A program made the translations under genes and the position numbers. A DNA stretch of 64,000 bases from Parvibaculum sp. (GTDB taxonomy: Bacteria; Pseudomonadota; Alphaproteobacteria; Parvibaculales; Parvibaculaceae), in assembly GCA_002694985.1 (NCBI GenBank), contig NZNS01000009.1, positions 1-64,000 on the forward strand, written 5' to 3'. The notes below the pieces were generated by a model, which saw nothing but the letters and a program-made list of their open reading frames with translations, was not told the origin of the DNA and did no database searches. This document shows, one piece after another, positions 59,590 to 64,000 of this stretch. Numbering within the stretch: position 1 is the stretch's first letter; each line of letters begins with the position of its first letter.

Positions 59590-61497
59590 TTACCCCTTCA
59601 CCAGCCCGGCATCCGCGAGCGTGCTCGCGATCTCGTCCAGGATTGCCGGGTCGTCGATGGTGGCAGGCGTTGCCCATTCGGCACCATCCGCAATCTTGCG
59701 CATGGTGCCGCGCAAGACCTTGCCCGAACGCGTCTTCGGCAGACGCTTCACGACCATCGCCTTCTTGAAGGCGGCGACCGGACCGATCCGGTCACGGATC
59801 ATCTGCACGGCCTCCGCCTCGATCTCGGACACCGCGCGGTCGACGCCCGCATTGAGGACGAGGAAGCCGACCGGAACCTGCCCCTTCATGGCATCGGCAA
59901 TGCCGATGACGGCGCATTCAGCAACGTCAGGATGCTCGGCGAGCACTTCCTCCATGCCGCCAGTCGACAGGCGATGGCCCGCGACATTGATGATGTCGTC
60001 GGTGCGGCTCATCACATAGAGATAGCCGTCCTCGTCGAGATAGCCCGCATCCGCCGTCTTGTAGTAGCCGGGAAACTCGGCGAGATAGCTTTCGCGGAAG
60101 CCCGCTTCGTTTTCCCACAGCGTCGGCAGGCAGCCGGGCGGCAGCGGCAGCTTGACGACGATGGCACCGGTCGTATTCGGGCCCACCTGCTTGCCCGCCT
60201 CATCCACGACATGAATGTCGTAGCCCGGCATGGGCACGGAAGGAGAGCCGTATTTGACGGGCAGACGCTCGATCCCCATCGGGTTCGCGACCATCGGCCA
60301 GCCGCTTTCGGTCTGCCACCAATGGTCGATCACGGGACGACCCGAAAGCGCCTTCTCCGCCCACTGGATCGTGTCCGGGTCCGCGCGCTCGCCCGCGAGA
60401 TAAAGAACCTCGAATTTCGATAGATCGTAATTGCCGAGAAGCTCCGCCTTCGGATCTTCCTTGCGGATGGCACGAAACGCCGTCGGCGCAGTGAAGAGCG
60501 CCTTCACGCCATGTTCTGCAATGACGCGCCAGAAGGTGCCGGCGTCGGGCGTGCCGACCGGCTTGCCCTCGAAGAGGATGGTGGTGCAGCCCTGAAAGAG
60601 CGGTGCATAGACGATGTAGGAGTGGCCGACGACCCAACCGACATCGGACGCCGCCCAGAACACATCGCCGGGGTCGATGTCGTAGACATTTTTCATCGAC
60701 CATTTGAGCGCAACCATGTGACCGCCATTGTCGCGGACGACGCCCTTGGGCTTGCCGGTCGTACCCGACGTGTAGAGCACATAAAGCGGATCGGTCGCGG
60801 CGACGGAAACGCAAGCCGGCTTGTTGCCGGAGGCCGACGCCTTGTCCATCTCGTCCTTCCAGTCGAAATCGCGGCCTTCAACGAGCGAGGCCTCTTCCAT
60901 TTCGCGCTGGAAGACGATGGTCGTATTGACCTTGTGAGCGCTCATCTCGATCGCCTTGTCCACAAGCGGCTTGTAAGAGACGACGCGACCAGGTTCGAGC
61001 CCGCAGGAGGCAGAGACGATGAGCTTCGGCCTGGCATCGTCGATGCGCGCTGCGAGTTCCTTCGCCGCGAACCCGCCAAAGACGACAGAATGGATCGCAC
61101 CCAGTCGCGCGCAGGCGAGCATGGCGACGGCGGCCTGCGGCACCATCGGCATGTAGATGAGGACCCGGTCGCCTTTTTCGACGCCGTGGCTTTTCAGCAC
61201 GCCCGCGAAGGTCGCGACCTTGTCGAGCAAATCCGCATAGGTGAATTTCTTGACGCGCCCGAGCATGGCGCTGTCGTAAACGAGGGCGGTGCGGTCTCCG
61301 TTTCCGGCCTTCACATGGCGGTCGAGCGCATTCCAGCAGGAATTCGTCTCCGCGCCGACGTACCAGCGCGAGAGGCCGTTCTTCTCTTCGAGGATCCGGG
61401 TGGCGGGCTTGAACCAGTCGATCTCTTTTGCCGCTTCGGCCCAGAAACCCTCGGGATCGCGCTTCCAGTTTTCATAAACGTCCTTATAGCTGCCCAT
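59590..61497 (-). CDS. prpE: Propionyl-CoA synthetase PrpE-type (AMP-binding)
   Basis: The 635-residue acyl-adenylate-forming ligase activates propionate (or acetate) with CoA. It has the AMP motif YTSGTTGKPKGVV, WWQTESGWP (the A5/A8 region of acetyl/propionyl-CoA synthetases), and PKTRSGKVLRGTMRK with the C-terminal catalytic Lys. GRVVSYKPLVDKAIE favours the propionate-specific type. It may feed propionyl-CoA from odd-chain breakdown. Divergent from the acyl-CoA synthetase gene. Confidence 0.9.
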   Translation of the reverse strand: MGSYKDVYENWKRDPEGFWAEAAKEIDWFKPATRILEEKNGLSRWYVGAETNSCWNALDRHVKAGNGDRTALVYDSAMLGRVKKFTYADLLDKVATFAGVLKSHGVEKGDRVLIYMPMVPQAAVAMLACARLGAIHSVVFGGFAAKELAARIDDARPKLIVSASCGLEPGRVVSYKPLVDKAIEMSAHKVNTTIVFQREMEEASLVEGRDFDWKDEMDKASASGNKPACVSVAATDPLYVLYTSGTTGKPKGVVRDNGGHMVALKWSMKNVYDIDPGDVFWAASDVGWVVGHSYIVYAPLFQGCTTILFEGKPVGTPDAGTFWRVIAEHGVKALFTAPTAFRAIRKEDPKAELLGNYDLSKFEVLYLAGERADPDTIQWAEKALSGRPVIDHWWQTESGWPMVANPMGIERLPVKYGSPSVPMPGYDIHVVDEAGKQVGPNTTGAIVVKLPLPPGCLPTLWENEAGFRESYLAEFPGYYKTADAGYLDEDGYLYVMSRTDDIINVAGHRLSTGGMEEVLAEHPDVAECAVIGIADAMKGQVPVGFLVLNAGVDRAVSEIEAEAVQMIRDRIGPVAAFKKAMVVKRLPKTRSGKVLRGTMRKIADGAEWATPATIDDPAILDEIASTLADAGLVKG

Positions 61498-61659
61498 GAC
61501 GCCGCTCTCTCCCCGTGTTTATGCTTGTTGGGGCGATTTTAGCACGGGCAGCGCGGCTCAGGGAGTCGGGGCACCTGTGCTCCACCGCGCCTTGCCGCTC
61601 GGGCGCATGCTGAGTAACGTTGGGTCAATCGCCCTTCCCTCCCGCCACGAGGCACGCCC

Positions 61660-63288
61660 ATGACGACGAATCCCTATGAAACCGGCCTCGACAAGAACGC
61701 AGCAAACCATCAGTCGCTCTCGCCGCTGAGCTTTCTGAAGCGCGCGGCGGAGGTTTACCCTGAAAAGCTCGCCGTGGTGCACGGGCCCCTCAGGCGGAAC
61801 TATGCGGAGCTTTATGCGCGCTGCCGCAGGCTCGCCTCGGCGATCTCTGAACATGGGCTGGGGCTCGGCGATACGGTGGCCGTGATCGCGCCGAACACGC
61901 CCGCCATGCTCGAAATGCATTACGGCGTACCGATGACAGGGGCGGTCCTCAACACGATCAACACAAGGCTCGACGCGGCGGGGATCGGTTTCATCCTCGA
62001 TCATGCCGAGGCGAAGATGGTCTTCGTCGACCGGGAGTTCTCCGCCCTCATGGAAGAGGCGCTCGCGCACGCCAAGGTGAAGCCCGTCGTGATCGACATG
62101 GATGACCCGGAATATGACGGACCGGGAACACGCATCGGCGAAGCGGAATATGAAGACTTCATCGCCAAGGGAGACCCGCATTTCAACTGGCAGCTTCCCG
62201 CCGACGAGTGGCAGGCGATCAGCCTCAACTACACCTCCGGCACGACCGGCAACCCGAAAGGCGTCGTCTATCACCATCGCGGCGCCTATCTTCTGGCGAT
62301 GGGCAACATCGTGACGGCAGGCATGACCGGCACATCCACCTATCTCTGGACCGTGCCCATGTTTCATTGCAACGGCTGGTGCTTCACCTGGTCGATGAGC
62401 GTCGTCGCGGGCACGCATGTGTGTCTGCGCCGCGTGACGGCGGCCAATATATTTGCAGCCATCGCGGAACATGGCGTGACGCATATGGGCGGCGCGCCGA
62501 CCGTGATGGGGTTCCTTATCAATGCGACGGAAGAAGAAAAGAAGCCCTTGCCGAACAAGGTTTACTTCTTCGCCGCCGCCGCGCCGCCGCCCGCCGCGAC
62601 GATCCGCAAGCTCGAAGCGGAAGGCTTCAACGTGATCCATGTCTACGGGCTCACCGAGACTTATGGCCCCGCCGTGGTAAACGCCTGGCACGAGGAATGG
62701 GACCTGCTCGAAACGGACAAGCGCGCCGAAGTGAAGTCGCGCCAGGGCGTGAACTATCCGGTACTGGAAGGGATTTCGGTGCGCGACCCGGAGACGATGG
62801 AAGAAGTACCGCGCGACGGCGAGACCATGGGCGAGGTCATGTTCCGCGGCAATGTGGTGATGAAGGGCTATCTGAAAAACGAGACGGCGACGAAGGAAGC
62901 CTTTATCGGCGGCTGGTTCCACTCCGGCGATCTCGGTGTCTGGCACGAGGACAATTATATTCAGCTCAAGGACCGCTCCAAGGACATCATCATCTCGGGC
63001 GGCGAGAACATCTCCTCACTGGAAGTCGAGGATACTCTCTACAAGCATCCCGACATCATCGAGGCGGCGGTGGTTGCAAAGCCGGACGAGAAATGGGGCG
63101 AAACCCCTTGCGCCTTCGTGACGCTCCGCAAGGGCGTGGTGCTGAGCGAGAAGGATATCATCGATTATTGCCGTGAAAACCTCGCACACTTCAAATGCCC
63201 CAAGACGGTGATCTTCACCGACCTGCCGAAAACCTCTACGGGAAAGGTGCAGAAATTCAGGCTGCGTGACCAGGCGGAGAGGCTTTAA
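61660..63288 (+). CDS. Acyl-CoA synthetase (AMP-binding, medium/long-chain type)
   Basis: A 542-residue acyl-adenylate-forming ligase of the DmdB/AlkK type: SLNYTSGTTGNPKGVVYHHRGAY as AMP motif, VPMFHCNGWCFTWSM, VYGLTETYGPAVVNAW, SGDLGVWHEDNYIQLKDRSKDIIISGGENISSLEVED, and TSTGKVQKFRLR with the catalytic Lys. Substrate could be medium-chain acid or methylmercaptopropionate; chain length cannot be read from sequence. Fits downstream alkane-derived fatty acid use. Confidence 0.9.
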   Translation: MTTNPYETGLDKNAANHQSLSPLSFLKRAAEVYPEKLAVVHGPLRRNYAELYARCRRLASAISEHGLGLGDTVAVIAPNTPAMLEMHYGVPMTGAVLNTINTRLDAAGIGFILDHAEAKMVFVDREFSALMEEALAHAKVKPVVIDMDDPEYDGPGTRIGEAEYEDFIAKGDPHFNWQLPADEWQAISLNYTSGTTGNPKGVVYHHRGAYLLAMGNIVTAGMTGTSTYLWTVPMFHCNGWCFTWSMSVVAGTHVCLRRVTAANIFAAIAEHGVTHMGGAPTVMGFLINATEEEKKPLPNKVYFFAAAAPPPAATIRKLEAEGFNVIHVYGLTETYGPAVVNAWHEEWDLLETDKRAEVKSRQGVNYPVLEGISVRDPETMEEVPRDGETMGEVMFRGNVVMKGYLKNETATKEAFIGGWFHSGDLGVWHEDNYIQLKDRSKDIIISGGENISSLEVEDTLYKHPDIIEAAVVAKPDEKWGETPCAFVTLRKGVVLSEKDIIDYCRENLAHFKCPKTVIFTDLPKTSTGKVQKFRLRDQAERL

Positions 63289-63323
63289 CCGGGCCCTGCC
63301 TGAGAGCCTGTCTCCCTCGCATA

Positions 63324-63351
63324 CAAAACGCCGGGCCTTGAGCCCGGCGCT
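63324..63351 (-). terminator. Terminator after the DUF465 gene
   Basis: On the minus strand GCGCCGGGCT-CAA-GGCCCGGCG is followed by TTTTGTATG. It lies 28 nt after the DUF465 stop, and may also serve the convergent acyl-CoA synthetase weakly. Confidence 0.8.
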
Positions 63352-63378
63352 GAAACTCCTGTTTCTGTGTCGTCGCCT

Positions 63379-63552
63379 TCAGGCGGCGCGGGCAGAAAGT
63401 CTTTCGATTTCTTCTTTCAGCTTGAGTTTTTGTTTCTTGAGTTCAGCGATCTGGATGTCGCTACTGCTGGGGTGATGTATCTGGTCGTTGATCTTCTGTT
63501 CGAGAGCCTTATGTCGATCACGAAGCTCGGCAATGTGAGACTCCAAAGCCAT
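63379..63552 (-). CDS. DUF465 (YdcH) family small coiled-coil protein
   Basis: A 57-residue protein, MALESHIAELRDRHKALEQKI at the start and LKKQKLKLKEEIERLSARAA at the end, one helical hairpin, the DUF465 pattern with unknown function. The frame continues upstream to 63879 but that stretch overlaps ubiX and is not conserved; AAAGGACGG precedes the ATG at 63552. Confidence 0.87.
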   Translation of the reverse strand: MALESHIAELRDRHKALEQKINDQIHHPSSSDIQIAELKKQKLKLKEEIERLSARAA

Positions 63553-63663
63553 CTCATTCCGTCCTTTCGTTAAGCCAGAGACGAAGAAATTGTGACTCCT
63601 TTTCGCGGCCTTGTCGAACGCCCCCTCGCAAAAATACCCGCTTCCGTGTAAGTCTTCGATGTT

Positions 63664-64000
63664 ATGGCCAGAACACCAGCAAAGACGTCTCGAAACCAGA
63701 CAGCCCCCCGGCTCATTGTCGGCATTTCCGGCGCGTCCGGCGTCGCCTATGGCGTGCGCGTTCTTGAACTTCTGAAGACGGCCGGGGTCGAGACACATCT
63801 CGTCATTACCAAAGCCGCCGAGATGACGCTTGGCTACGAAACCGGACTGAAGGCGAAGGACGTCGAGGAGCTCGCACACACGCGCTACCGGGTGGAGGAT
63901 ATCGGCGCGGCGATTTCGAGCGGCTCGTTCCGCACGCTCGGCATGATCGTGGCGCCCTGCTCCGTGCGCACCATGTCCGAAATTGCGACCGGCGTGACCT
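63664..64000 (+). CDS. ubiX: Flavin prenyltransferase UbiX, N-terminal part
   Basis: The gene runs off the window end, leaving about 112 residues. After a basic 15-residue lead (ARTPAKTSRNQTAP) comes RLIVGISGASGVAYGVRVLELLK (FMN-binding), VETHLVITKAAEMTLGYE, and MIVAPCSVRTMSEIATG, the UbiX signature. UbiX makes prenylated FMN for UbiD decarboxylases. It is divergent from the DUF465 gene; the ATG at 63664 is the first in-frame start. Confidence 0.93.
   Translation, partial: MARTPAKTSRNQTAPRLIVGISGASGVAYGVRVLELLKTAGVETHLVITKAAEMTLGYETGLKAKDVEELAHTRYRVEDIGAAISSGSFRTLGMIVAPCSVRTMSEIATGVT

Overview
The window is a compact, GC-rich stretch of chromosome, almost wholly coding, from an alphaproteobacterium. 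The lineage is shown by an RcdA-type DUF1465 protein, DUF1192, a DUF1013/TrcR-type protein, DUF4164, a serC leader RNA and the order zapA / 6S RNA / 5-formyl-THF cyclo-ligase. Two CYP153 alkane hydroxylases with a [2Fe-2S] ferredoxin, plus an acyl-CoA synthetase and a propionyl-CoA synthetase, fit a hydrocarbon-degrading genus. Parvibaculum is my best guess from recall and has not been checked. I saw no tRNA or rRNA gene, CRISPR array, insertion sequence or prophage.

Layout. 1-9.8 kb: end of an AI-2E-type permease, msrA, a mug-like glycosylase, a VOC protein, thiC behind a TPP riboswitch, a nitronate monooxygenase-like flavoprotein, two MAPEG proteins, purA, and small membrane and PAS proteins. 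9.9-17.7 kb: serC-serA with a serC leader RNA, an EamA transporter, a PhzF protein, a GNAT protein, thiD and glmM. 17.8-26 kb: folP, then a TetR / CYP153 / ferredoxin / CYP153 block, then ftsH and tilS. The P450 block lies between ftsH and folP-glmM, which are adjacent in many proteobacteria, so it looks like an insertion into a housekeeping cluster.

26-35 kb: a long minus-strand series reading yebC, ruvC-ruvA-ruvB-ybgC (each overlapping the next by 4 bp), tolQ-tolR-tolA-tolB-pal-cpoB, tilS, ftsH, which covers Holliday-junction processing and the Tol-Pal envelope machine. 35.5-38.9 kb: a CgeB-like glycosyltransferase, a YmdB-type phosphoesterase, 5-FCL, 6S RNA, zapA and a DUF4164 protein. 39.2-47.9 kb, plus strand: tkt-gap-pgk-fba, thiE, a Sel1-repeat protein, efp and a SuhB-type phosphatase. 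47.9-54 kb: a decayed OmpA-like remnant, an OmpA-like protein, a MotA/TolQ-like plus OmpA/MotB-like pair, a membrane-anchored paraoxonase-like enzyme and an MsbA-like ABC exporter. 54-58.4 kb: rpmE, rcdA, DUF1192, a quinone oxidoreductase, a SYLF protein and the TrcR-type regulator. 58.6-64 kb: an SDR, prpE, an acyl-CoA synthetase, a DUF465 protein and the start of ubiX.

The most unusual points are the CYP153 block inside the ftsH-folP-glmM neighbourhood with a candidate operator; the OmpA-like pseudogene next to an intact relative; a bacterial paraoxonase with the calcium and histidine residues in place; a convergent intergenic region at 58.4-58.6 kb full of repeats and palindromes although it should need no promoter; a 12-bp-repeat micro-ORF coupled to a membrane protein gene; and a 15-bp tandem repeat upstream of rcdA. 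I did not find a clear, wholly undescribed multi-gene system.
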